Assembly: GCA_946965045.2 (NCBI GenBank) | Contig: OX337239.1 | Coordinates: 124,001 to 188,000, forward strand | From: Epithemia pelagica | Lineage: Eukaryota; Bacillariophyta; Bacillariophyceae; Surirellales; Surirellaceae | DNA length: 64,000 nt | Direction of reading: 5' to 3' | Notes under the pieces: model-generated | What the model was told of the DNA's origin: nothing | Database searches by the model: none | What the model saw: the letters and a program-made list of their open reading frames with translations, nothing else | Program-made: the position numbers and the translations under genes | Shown: positions 9,140-19,148 of the stretch, piece after piece | Layout of the letters: each line of letters begins with the position of its first letter | How positions within the stretch are numbered: the first letter of the stretch is position 1

Positions 9140-11262
9140 ATGTTTAGCACGGGCGACATTTACGACAATGAAGAGGGCGGCGGTGCCGGTCATTCGTTGC
9201 CGACTCCGGAAGATCTCAAGACGGAACAAGTGATTTCGTCGATTGGCAAGGAAGACCGAGAAGATTTTCAAGTTCCCGACTATGCGTCCAAGACTCGCCG
9301 TCTGCGTCCGCTCCTCCTCTGGATCGCCGGGGCCTTGTGCTTGGTCTTGATCATTGGCTTGTCGGTGGGTTTGGCCACGCGGGGCGAACGCGAGGGCAAG
9401 GCCACGGGCCAAGAATTGGAAGAGGGTCGTCCGAGTTCGGTGGACGCCGATTTGTGGGCCCAAATTGTCGCCCTCCTGGAACCCTACACGTTGCGCCGCA
9501 CCCTCGTCACGTCCGGGACGCCGCAACACGAGGCTGCCTCTTGGTTGGCCGAGCAAGTCGTCGACTACCAACTCCCCGTGCCCGAAACGAGCGACTACGA
9601 GACGGCCGTCGATTTCTTGCAGCCCTACGCCTTGGCGACACTGTATTTTGCCCTGGACGGTCCCAATTGGAAGTACAAGTTGGGCTTTTTGAATTTGCAA
9701 CAAAATTCCGTCTGTCGGTGGCGAGAAAAGAAAGATTTGGTGCCGACAAATCCCTTTATGATTTCGGCCCAAGAAGGCATTATCCCCAAGGCCATTCGAA
9801 CCATTCGCGGCGACTCGCTGGCCGACCATCCCGATATCATGTCTACCAATGTCGGCGTCAAGTGCAACGAAGACGGCGAAGTCGTCTTGGTCTTTTTGCG
9901 TACGTACTATATTCGCACACTGTGGACTGTGTGGGTGGCGAGATTTGCATTCTTATTCTAACCCACGTGTGCGTGTCTTGATATTGTTGTGTTTCTCACT
10001 CTACAGCCGACAACAACCTCAAGGGTGAACTCCCGTCGGAATTGGGTATTTTGCGCGCCCTCAAGCATTTCTCGGTCGACATGAATGCCATTTCGGGCAC
10101 CCTGCCCTCTACCTTGGCCCAATGGACCAACATGGAAGTGCTGAATGTCGAAGACAATCAACTAAAGGGCCCGATTCCCCCGTTTGTGCGCAATTGGGTC
10201 CATCTCAAGGCTCTGTCCTTGGCCAAGAACCACTTTACGGGCAGTGTCCCGAACATGGCCGCCTTGACCAAACTCCGGACCGCCTCCCTCAATGACAATC
10301 AATTGACGGGCGGCATTGCCATGTTTAATCAAAATTTGAATTTGGAAACCCTCTTTTTGCAAAACAATAAATTTACCGGAGTCTTTGACCAAGATCTTTT
10401 GGATGACGTCAATCTCTACATTTTTGACTGTTCCAACAACTCCATTACCGGTCAACTCAACACGGACTGGTATAGCGTGGACATTCTCAATGTGCACACC
10501 AATCAATTGAACGGCGTCTTGCCCGAAACGGATGGCTCACATCATTCGTTGGCCTACTTGTCGGCCTATGGCAACAATCTCGAGGGACAACTTCCCGACA
10601 ATCTCAATTCCTTGACGACGCTCTACCATTTGGACGTGTCGGACAATCTCTTGACGGGGACCATTCCGACGACCTTGGATGGCATGGACCGATTGGAATA
10701 CTTGTACTTGGGCGACAATGATTACGACGAACAGCCCTTTCCACCGCTCGGCGACTGTCTGGGGTTGCAAGAGTTGTCCTTACGATCGTGCAACATTCGC
10801 GACACGATTCCCCCCTTTGTCGGACGCCGCTTGAATCAACTCGTCTTGTTGGATTTGTCAGACAATAGCCTGCAAGGCGAAATTCCCCATCACTTGGCCC
10901 GTCCCATTGGCATGAGATTTTTGCTCTTGTCGCACAACAATTTTACGGGCACCGTGCCGGAAAATTTGGCCGCCCTGCCCGATTTGAATCTCTTGACCGT
11001 CGACCACAATCCCCTACTCTATGGTTCCTTGGGTGATATTTGTTCGGACGAATGGGGGCCGGCCAATTTGGATATCCTTCGCACCGATTGTACCCTGAAT
11101 TGCACCTGCTGTGACGAATGTTGTGCCCTGGATGCGGACGACGACAAGTGCGGCAATGACGAGGTGTCGCCCAATTTGCTCGGACAAGGCCATTACAAGC
11201 GCGGAGAGTTTGTCTTTACCGAAGAATTGGTCTTTGCCGGCGATGAAGATGGAGACGATTAA
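9140..11262 (+). CDS. LRR receptor-like membrane protein, two exons
   Basis: Exons 9140-9899 and 10007-11262 give 671 residues. Residues 1-54 are acidic/polar. Residues 56-79 ('LLLWIAGALCLVLIIGLSVG', preceded by KTRRLR) form a single membrane segment, giving a type II-like anchor with the LRRs outside. Residues about 190-255 form an LRR N-cap ('ALATLYFALDGPNW', then C..W and 'GVKCNEDGEVV'). From residue 254 about twelve plant-type repeats follow (LxxLxLxxNxLxGxIP), for example 'LKGELPSELG', 'LEGQLPDNLN' and 'LQGEIPHHLA'. A cysteine-rich cap ends the ectodomain ('CTLNCTCCDECCALD'). There is no kinase domain, as is usual for diatom LRR proteins. The likely role is surface recognition or adhesion; the ligand is unknown. 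The intron splits the first repeat's proline codon, and joining it restores the LRR consensus. Confidence 0.92.
9900..10006 (+). other. Intron of the LRR gene (107 bases)
   Basis: The donor is GTACGT at 9900 and the acceptor CTCTACAG ends at 10006. Splicing joins phase 1 and yields ...VFLPDNNLKGELP, a canonical LRR, whereas reading through gives unrelated sequence. Confidence 0.9.
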
Positions 11263-11915
11263 TATTGGAATCGGCTATCTATCCCACACACCCTTGACCG
11301 TGGTTCCGTCGGGAACGATCGAAGCATGGTAAGGATTCGTTCCATCCATGTGATGGACCACAAGAGAGTTACACATTTTCTTCATTCAGTTCGAGAACAA
11401 CACCCACAACGATTTGATACTCCCAGTTATATTAGACATGAAAGACTATTGGAACAATTGCGTCTATATTGATGTGTACCTCTAGCTAGGATCGCAGACG
11501 CGGATAGGCACTGACGTCTTCTCGCTCGCGCATTTATATGATCCAGTCGCTTATTCGAGCTTGGATCATCGATGAGCGAGCCATCCAGCTTTGTCTTGGT
11601 CGTGGGAATTCCGGCTCGCAGCTCTTGTTTTCTCACAAAATTGTGATTCGCAAAACACGAGAGAGAGAGACGATTCACCATCATATATCAGATCATAGAG
11701 AGAGTCTTTTGTGGTGGTAGGGGAAGCTGTATGAGGATGGAGGACCACATTCCACCTGACTCATTTCTCGGAGAACTAGTAGCTACAATGCCTGATGCAA
11801 ACAATTGGAACGTCTCGATTTTGTGGTTGTGAGATCAAACAAAGAAGAACAATAAGCTTCTCTGGATTGTGCCTCATACCTTGTTGTTGTTGTGGTTGTT
11901 TGCGACACCACTGGA
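11263..11915. other. Spacer with one copy of a dispersed repeat
   Basis: No supported gene. The only notable element is the dispersed repeat at 11574-11671, annotated separately. Short open frames here are chance or belong to that repeat. Confidence 0.5.
11574..11671 (-). repeat. Dispersed repeat, copy 1 (about 95 bases)
   Basis: The reverse complement matches 25216-25310: it shares 'ctctctcgtgttttgcgaat', 'ttttgtgagaaaacaagagc', 'tgcgagcc', 'cacgaccaaga' and 'atggctcgc' in order. The copies are in opposite orientation and differ by a few indels. No terminal repeats or coding capacity were seen. Confidence 0.7.
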
Positions 11916-14263
11916 ATGGCGTCCCTGCACAGACCAAGGTGGAGAGTTCTCGTCGTTTTGTGGATCATGGCGAGTTGTGCTTGTCGTCGTCGTCGTCGTC
12001 GTCGAGGGAACGTTTCTTCTTCTTCCTTTGGTGTCGTCGTATGGGCCGGAACCACACTCCAAGCGGTCCACTCCTCTTACGAATATCAACAACAACCACG
12101 TGGTGGTTCTAGCTCGTTTCCCCTCCTTACGGCCAAGAACCAGAATCCTCGATCCAAATTCAACACTGTCTTTGAGTTTGGAACCATGCTGACGAATGGC
12201 CAAGGCACAAACAGCAACCACAATATGATGAATAGGATGAGTAGCAACATGAAACCAATGAGGATGAGGATGATCATGATGAACCAAAACATGGCCATGA
12301 TGATCATGGCCATGTGGATGACACCAAGTCGGAGCCACAGCAGTAGCAAATCCATCAAACAACAACAACAAGGACAAGGCAAAGGAAACGCCATGCGAAT
12401 GAAACAAGCACCCACCACCAAAAAAACAACCAACAAACCAACACCAAGGGCACCTTCCATTGCTCCCACCCAAATCACTTTGCGACCATTGACGTTTTCT
12501 CCCGTTCGACAACCCCTGTCGGAAGCACCAACCACAGTTGCTGGACCAACCAATGAACCATCCAATGCTGCACCTTCCAATGTACCGTCCCATGCCCCGT
12601 CGGTTCGCACCGCTTCTCCAATGGTACCAAGCTTGATGCCTGTCACAGTAGATCCAACGACGACCATTCCCACCACCACAACAGTGCCAACTACGACAGC
12701 ACCCACCACCACAACCTCACCCACCACGACAGTGCCAACAACGACGGCACCCACTACCACAGCTCCAGTCGTCGTCGTCATCGAACCCGCCGTCTTGTCC
12801 AATGTCGGAAGGAGTTTTTGGGTCACGGAAATGCCATCGTTTGAGGATTGCAGTAGTACAACCACCATCCCCAGCAATAATGAATGGGTCCTGTCCATTA
12901 CCAATCCTCAAGACAATCCACAAGCCGCTACCGTTGTGATATCCGCAGTCACCAATTCCGGAGCAGGACGAGACATTCAGCAAATCTTGGTCATTGAACC
13001 CGGAACGGTCGGTCAAGCAGTCGTTTCGTGTCGTCCGCCCACCACTGGGAATGCCAGGACGAGCAACACGGCCGCAACATCCAGTGTTGCCTATCACGTG
13101 GAATCCACAGTTCCCGTGGTGGCCATTGCCATTGTTCAAGACAGTGATGGGTCCTTGTTGGTACCGGAACCGGCCCTGGGCCAGTCCCATGTGGTGGGGA
13201 GTTTTGTGAATCCCTCTGGCTTTTTCAAGGCGCTTCCAGTCTTTTGATTGTGGCGGTGGAATCCACCGTGGCGACACGAGTTTGGTTGTGGAATGCCAAC
13301 GGTACACCCGTGGGAATCAGTAGCGTGTTGCAACAAGGACAAGTTCTGGCCTTGGATCGTGACACGGACCTGACGGGATATCGGATCAAAAGTACGCACC
13401 CGGTGGCGGTCTTTTCCAGTCATGTCTGTACGGCCGTGGGACGACGACAACCACAACAACAACCACAACAACAACAAGATCCAACGGATAAATGTGATTC
13501 CTTGTATCAACAACTCTTGCCCGTGACCGTCTTGGGATCCGACTATGTCGTGTGTCCGACACTGACCCGTCCCATGAATTGTACTGGAACGGAGTGTTCC
13601 CCCAATGTGTTTCGCTACGTCCCCATTGACAAGAACGACCACATCACAAGTGTCACTGTTACAACCCCACAAGGGTCGTCCACGGATGGTGTGCGGGTGG
13701 AAACCTGGACGACCGCCCAGGACCAGGACGACGACACGTTTTGGCAACGCACGACACGAGACGCCCATATTGTCCGTGCCAATCGACCTCTTTCCGTCTA
13801 TCAATACCTTTCCACTACTACTACTACATCCTCCCAAACAGCAACGACCACAACGAATGCTGGATCCCCCATTTCCGTGACGGGAGATCCCAACATGATA
13901 CAATTGGTTCCCGTCCACCAGTTTCTGTCTGACTATACCATTGTGGTCGTGCCAACGGCCCGTGTGGCCGTGGTGACCCTGACAGTCCCCGTGGACACTC
14001 TTCTTTGGTTGGATGAAACGGACGTGTTTTGGGTGGATGCTACAACGTGCGACATGGCGGCGGGATCTGTCCAAGGCGTCCACTATTGTTGTTGGACCCA
14101 GGCCGTCGCTCCTGGCAGTCATTGGATTCGAGCAACACAAGAGTTTGGAATTACGGTATCGGGATTTGGTGCCTCGTCCTCTTCGACGACATCCTCGTCC
14201 TCGTCATTCTTTGCCTACACGGGGGGAACCAAACTGGTTGCCACCAACGACTCTGCTCCTTGA
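11916..14263 (+). CDS. Mucin-like secreted protein with an IgGFc-binding-type domain, frame-broken by one base
   Basis: It starts at ATG 11916 with 'MASLHRPRWRVLVVLWIMAS', a likely signal peptide, followed by an Arg run. A Met-rich segment (about 12185-12330) comes from ATG-rich simple sequence. Then comes a Pro/Ser/Thr stalk with PSxxPS units and 'TTTVPTTTAPTTTT', and a large domain of about 480 residues. The domain resembles the N-terminal IgGFc_binding family: 'VVISAVTNSGAGRD', 'IEPGTVGQAV', 'LLIVAVESTVATRVWLW', 'LTGYRIKSTHPVAVFSSH', 'CDSLYQQLLPVTVLGSDYVV', 'VYQYLS', 'GDPNMIQLVPVHQFLSDY'. The first frame stops at 13247 and the second opens just before. Conserved sequence runs through the break, and one extra T in the T5 run at 13221-13225 would keep the frame. 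This is therefore a homopolymer indel (assembly error or recent mutation), not an intron. A cell-surface or extracellular adhesive role is inferred. Confidence 0.72.
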
Positions 14264-14597
14264 CGAAACAACCACACCGACAGATCGATGCAAGAATCCC
14301 CTCTATAGTATTCGACGAGGGCACACTGGACCGTTGTTCCTGGGGAAGACACACGGTTTGCCGTTTTGGCCCAATCCATGCCAGGTAGAACAATGCCCGA
14401 ACGATTGGATTCTTCGCTGCAAAAGCACGAGTGTCCTTGTCCGTCACCCAAACAACGAGGGGGTTCTAATAAGGGCGACTGCCTGTCTGGGATTGGACGA
14501 CCATGTTCCACTACTACTTCGACAGAAACAAAGACTATGGAGTGTCACAAATATACTCGTCTAGTAGTATATCCACCCCCAATGCCATTCTAGTAGC
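14264..14597. other. Spacer between convergent genes
   Basis: It lies between the stop at 14263 and the stop of the minus-strand gene at 14598. No gene or terminator-like structure is recognised; it should hold both 3' UTRs. Confidence 0.4.
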
Positions 14598-16355
14598 TTA
14601 CGGTTTCCATCCTTGGCACATTTGTTGTCGTTGGAGGTGCCCAATCGCCACGGCAAACAATTGATCGGCGTGGGTACTTTGAGCAATTTGCAGACACCGT
14701 TCCAGACTCTGACAATCCTCATCGTCGTCGTCGTCGTCGTCTTGTGATGAACCAACGGCCAATTGCAAGACACGGTCTCGTCGGACAGCCTTTTCAGTTC
14801 GAATCACCGAGGAGGTATGTTCGGTCAAGACATGTTCCAAGCCCATACACGAGTCTCCCAAAAAGGTTTCCATGTCTTGCAGGAGACCTCGGGTCAATCG
14901 TTGACCCTTGCAACACTGGGCGTAGGCAAGGGCCATGGGATTGGATCGGACGGATGACGAGGCCTTGTTGCTTCGTGTCGTCCCCAATGGTTGCGGCTGT
15001 TGCTTGACGCGAAATTGGTGATGTCGTTTGACGCGTTGGGCCAGGTTGGACAATTCCATCTTCATTTGCTGAATGTCCGATCGCGAATACCATAGAGTAC
15101 TGGGAGACTCGGATGGGACTGCTCTTGATTCTTGAAATGGCATGGCACGGAAATACAGGTTGGATCCTTCGTCAATGTGCACCCGTCGTTTCCAAGTTTG
15201 AGGACCCAAGGATGATGACGAGGAAGAGCTTGTCTTTTTTAGACAACTTTTGAGACGATATCCCGTTTTTCGACGAGGAAGAATGGGACGTTCATCCTTC
15301 TTGAGGGCTTGGGGAACAAAGGTGCTGCTGGTCTCAACACCACCACTCCCACCCGTGGACCCTCGTCGACGAAGAGGAGGTCGTTCTGCGGCTTGGTTCG
15401 GACTGCGTCTTGTGGAGGATAACGAGGACGAGGAGGAGCTGCTCCCAATGGAAAATCTTCGCACCACCCGCCGACGGTTCGGAGGAGGAATGGTGGATGC
15501 TTCGGCTTGTTGTTTTTGGGAAGGAGCAGGTCCGCGTCGTGTCTTGGTGGAAGCAGAGCCTGAAAGACGTCGGGGGAGGCTGTGGCTTCGGGGTCGTCTT
15601 GTTGTGGTCTGTTCTTGTGCTTGTTTGGGTTGGCGGGTCGCGGGGCGCGTCAACCGCTGCAGTGTCGAGCCTTTGGCAACCGGAGGAGCCGCCGTCCCGG
15701 CTGCCGTTGGAGTACGACGACGACGAGGGGAGGATTCCTTTTGTTCTTGGTGGTGGTGGTGAATGTCACTACCGACACTGGGAAGGGAAAAGGAGGAGGA
15801 AGAAGATTCCAAAGAAGACAAGGAGTCTTCCAGAGTCCAATCCTTGCGGTTCTTGTTGTTGTTGCCTTTGCCAAACGACCCTCGACGTGGCAAGCGACGA
15901 GAAGGCGTTCGTCGACGACTGTTGTTGCTGGTCGTGCTGGTCACAGACGCATCATCCGAGACAGAAGATTGTCTTCCAGTACTACCACCACGAGCCGTAT
16001 TAGGAAACTCCATGGAATCTTGGCGCCGCAAAAACCGAAAGCCCCGTCTCGGACGAGAGGACGAGGAGGACACGGACGATTCTTCGATTTTATCTTGCGA
16101 GGAGGACCGCTTATTATTAGTGGATGCATCGTCGTCGTCCGACACAAAGGAGGAAGCCGAGGAGGTTTCATCTGTTTGCGATTCCTCCCATTGTGCCGTC
16201 ATTTGCGCCATTTTTTGAATCATGGCCAGATTGGACACAACGGCATGGCGACGAGGGGCCTTGCGACCGTCCCAAACGCACATGTTGTTGTTGTTGTTGT
16301 TGTTGTTGTTTGAGTGAACCAACGCCATGGTGTCGTTTGTGTGGGTGTGAATCAT
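14598..16355 (-). CDS. Basic low-complexity protein with conserved C-terminal 'GLEH' region
   Basis: 585 residues from the ATG complementary to 16353-16355; a second ATG nine codons later is an alternative start. Residues about 15-25 are a poly-Asn run (from GTT repeats). Then comes 'MCVWDGRKAPRRHAVV', followed by a long Ser/Arg/Pro-rich segment with repeated 'PRR' and 'RRGS/RRFS' sites that look like phosphorylation targets. From about residue 385 conserved sequence begins: 'KRRVHIDEGSNLYFR', 'LWYSRSDIQQMKMELS', 'ALAYAQCCKG' and 'SCMGLEHVLTEHTSS', followed by 'VRRDRVLQL'. The same order of elements (WDGR, RRFS, VHxx, LAY..C, MGLEHVL, R..R..LxQ) occurs in the gene at 19149-22687. There is no signal peptide or membrane segment, so it is likely intracellular. 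The function is unknown; no standard domain is recognised. Confidence 0.75.
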   Translation of the reverse strand: MIHTHTNDTMALVHSNNNNNNNNNMCVWDGRKAPRRHAVVSNLAMIQKMAQMTAQWEESQTDETSSASSFVSDDDDASTNNKRSSSQDKIEESSVSSSSSRPRRGFRFLRRQDSMEFPNTARGGSTGRQSSVSDDASVTSTTSNNSRRRTPSRRLPRRGSFGKGNNNKNRKDWTLEDSLSSLESSSSSFSLPSVGSDIHHHHQEQKESSPRRRRTPTAAGTAAPPVAKGSTLQRLTRPATRQPKQAQEQTTTRRPRSHSLPRRLSGSASTKTRRGPAPSQKQQAEASTIPPPNRRRVVRRFSIGSSSSSSSLSSTRRSPNQAAERPPLRRRGSTGGSGGVETSSTFVPQALKKDERPILPRRKTGYRLKSCLKKTSSSSSSSLGPQTWKRRVHIDEGSNLYFRAMPFQESRAVPSESPSTLWYSRSDIQQMKMELSNLAQRVKRHHQFRVKQQPQPLGTTRSNKASSSVRSNPMALAYAQCCKGQRLTRGLLQDMETFLGDSCMGLEHVLTEHTSSVIRTEKAVRRDRVLQLAVGSSQDDDDDDDEDCQSLERCLQIAQSTHADQLFAVAIGHLQRQQMCQGWKP

Positions 16356-16920
16356 GGTGCTTTGGCAAAACAAAACACCAACTGAAATTAATGAGATCTC
16401 TTGTTTGTTGTGAGAGACAGACCACAACGGCACACGCCCATCACAGCTCGACTACGGCGGTAAGCAGCAAGTTCCCAAATTCCCATGGAGTGACACGATC
16501 ACAACAAACAGGGGAACAAGTTGTATTTGAGGACTATTTTGACTCGTGCATGTCAATCCATCAAGGAGTGCGAATGGGTTCTTACTCCGGAAGGGTCACC
16601 TACATAGATGCTGTTGTTACTCCAATCCACTCGCGTTTTCCTTTCGTCTTGGTCGCTTTCCACATGGATTGCATTTGACACATCTCCATTCCTTGTAGGA
16701 GTCTGGGTTACTTGGTAGCACCTCGCCAAACACCAATCTGTTTGGATGGCAACATCTATGGCGATACTCCGGTTTGAATACAAGAAATCATTATATAGTA
16801 GATTATGAAGTTTCACTTGATCCCATTCAAAGAATATATGTTGTGGCACATTTGGTCGTGATAGATGCAAAAGCACTGCGTTCGAAACTTGTGTTGTGCT
16901 GTCTATTTCCCACTCCAACC
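16356..16920. other. Spacer with a minus-strand open frame of doubtful status
   Basis: It contains the presumed promoter of the gene starting at 16355. A minus-strand frame of about 120 codons (16918-16553) has no ATG at its open end and no recognisable domain, so no gene is called. Confidence 0.4.
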
Positions 16921-17367
16921 TCAGACATCCGGACAGCCCTTACTTTTCTTCATGATGGCACTGACCTGGCATATACCAGCATCGACGTTAAAAGCACATG
17001 CGCTGAATTCAGCTGCTGCAACCATGTCCTGTGTGTCATACGGTCCAGTGGCAGCCAGGTCTCGACGCCAGCAACCCACACAATATATTACGCATTCATA
17101 GAGGGAAGAAAACTCATCACACCACGGAAAGTTATCGCACTCTGTCGAACAAAGTTGTCGTCCCTCTCCTCGTAGCGCCCGACGTCCAGCAGCTTCTTGA
17201 GCTTTGATCATGCAGGCCGCAGTGTTGTTGACGGCTGTTGTGATAGCATCGTGGCAGGCGTCCGACATACCATCCGGAAACTGGACTTCGATTTTGCGAA
17301 AACACTCACTGGACAATACGGGTCCGACGAGAGAGAAGAACACGAAAAGGAAGGTTTTCGAAAACAT
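16921..17367 (-). CDS. Small secreted cysteine-rich protein
   Basis: 148 residues from the ATG complementary to 17365-17367. The N-terminus 'MFSKTFLFVFFSLVGPVLSS' is a clear signal peptide, with cleavage expected before ECF. The mature part has 12 cysteines, an even number that fits six disulfides, with clusters 'LCSTECDNFPWC' and 'YECVIYCVGC'. An RRALRGEGRQ segment in the middle resembles a dibasic processing site; this could split the protein into an N- and a C-terminal chain. There is no membrane anchor. It may act outside the cell or in the wall. No known family is recognised. The frame is clean and intronless. Confidence 0.75.
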   Translation of the reverse strand: MFSKTFLFVFFSLVGPVLSSECFRKIEVQFPDGMSDACHDAITTAVNNTAACMIKAQEAAGRRALRGEGRQLCSTECDNFPWCDEFSSLYECVIYCVGCWRRDLAATGPYDTQDMVAAAEFSACAFNVDAGICQVSAIMKKSKGCPDV

Positions 17368-19148
17368 ACTGTCGTCTTCTTGTTGGAGAAAATACGGTTC
17401 AATTCAGGACCAGGAAAGGCGGAAAAGGACAAGATGGCAAAGGGCTGAGAGAAATAATACTATTGCAGCGCAAAATGGGCAATGCTTGTCGTGTGACACA
17501 CACGTTGACCAGAAGGGGGAAGGGAGAGGGGACGAAATCAAGAATTGTGCGTCGAACGAGAGTGGTGTGGTTTTGTGCTGATTGGAGCCGATGGATTGTT
17601 TGTGGTCGTTGAGTTGGGCCATTGATTGGGCAAAACAACACTAAAGAGCGATCCCGAGAAAATACGCAAAACCAAACCACAAAACACAAACCACAAAAAG
17701 AAACCAACACAAAACACAACATCAAAAGGATATTTGTTTCATAATATCTCTTTTATCATGATCAATGCCAAGCATCCCACCGTCTGATTTTATGACTTTT
17801 TAGACGAGGGACCCGAAACAACAACAATGTTGAATGTTTTTTTTATCAACTCGTAACTCGGAGCCCAACAATAGACGACGAGCCGCCATACGAAAAACAT
17901 CAAACATCTTATTGCGACCAGCAACCAAGAATGCCTCGGTTTTTATCCGCTCACAACTCGTTACTCGTTACTCGTCTCTTCCTGATGAAAAATGAGCTGA
18001 AACGGAGAAAGAGGAATCGCAGGATGTGGCACGTTGCACAACACTCTACACCCCAAGAAGAGAAAAAGAAAGTACTGTAGAACTGCCACGACGTCGTATC
18101 GAACCCAGCCAACGTATCGTTGAAGGATGTGTGTTTGGTGTTTGCTTTTGGCACACCATTGCACCAGGAGAAAGAAGTATAGTACGGAACAAGAAACGGA
18201 GGGCGAAGCACCTCATGTGTTGGCACATCTGGCAGAATGGATCTGGGAGAACCAGCAAGTAGACCATCCAGGAAAGCTCTTAGGATACACATGGACCATG
18301 GCTCGCAAACCACTCGAGACTTTTGGTTGGTAGTTGCAAGATCTTGCCATGTTTGCCGAAGCACAGGCTCGCCGTACACGGTTGTTGGGATGACTGAAAA
18401 AGTGAGGAGACGTGATCCTCGATGGTTACCTTGTGGTCTACAGGGCTATAATCTTTAATATATCGCGCAGTGCGGAATTTCGGAAGGGCAATTCTGTCCA
18501 TGTGTGAATGGCAGTCGCATCTGGGACTGAGGTTTCAAAATTCAAACAAAAGAGCCCTCCGTGCACAATTCGGAACCTCCCTTCCGATTGGTTGTGGAGA
18601 TTCGAGATTCGCAACAATAGAGAGGAGGGTCTCATTTCTCAATGGTGGTCTTGTGCCCAAGCAGTTTTCCGCCCAAGCAGCAAAGCTGTAGAATGTAGAA
18701 TGCGTTGTGTTCTCTCTGGACCAACTGAAGCTGGAATCTCTCGTCAACCAAACACACACGCACACGTCATATTCTTATTAGAAAGCAAAGATATAGTGTG
18801 TCGAAAATGGACGCGTCATGGTTCCTGGCCCTAGCTAGCAACGAACAACACAACAACACTACTCTCCAACGAACAGCAGCAAGTTGTCCAAAGTCCAAAC
18901 GCCGGGCTGCCTTGTTGTTCTCATGGCACACTCCAACAAAACATATCTAGTCGAGAAACGAACCCATTCCCTTTCGATCCACCAGAACAAGGCTTCCAAT
19001 CGGTGGATTGGGGACACTGAAAATCAATACAGTACAAGCCTCTGTGGGATCTCCACAAGATAGTATCGTGCTGACTTGATCTTCTCCTCCCATTGGATCA
19101 CACAGTATTGGATTCCCATTCTTGTGTGCACGGACTGGTGTCAAGAGT
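17368..19148. other. Long spacer without a supported gene
   Basis: 1.8 kb of AT-richer DNA with short unsupported open frames on both strands. The stretch 17640-17720 is A- and CAAAACACA-rich. The right end should hold the promoter of the gene starting near 19149; no clear element is seen. Confidence 0.5.

Noticed and set aside
9119-9829. Minus-strand frame of 236 codons, Gly/Gln-rich
   Set aside because: It is antisense to exon 1 of the LRR gene, which has the membrane anchor and LRR cap.
11869-12192. Alternative start in another frame for the mucin-like gene
   Set aside because: Only the frame from ATG 11916 combines a signal peptide with the long stalk and domain.
12086-12904. Long minus-strand open frame rich in Val/Gly and hydrophobic residues
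   Set aside because: It is the antisense of the Thr/Pro mucin stalk and the ATG-rich simple sequence of the plus-strand gene; it has no domain and depends on repeat composition.
13148-13239. A GT-AG intron to join the two frames of the IgGFc-type gene
   Set aside because: It would remove 'LLVPEPALGQSHVVGSF'-type sequence that fits the domain; a single-base change in the T5 run keeps all conserved sequence.
15582-16313. Plus-strand frame of 243 codons with poly-Val end
   Set aside because: It is antisense to the basic low-complexity gene; the Val run is the complement of its Asn-coding GTT repeats.
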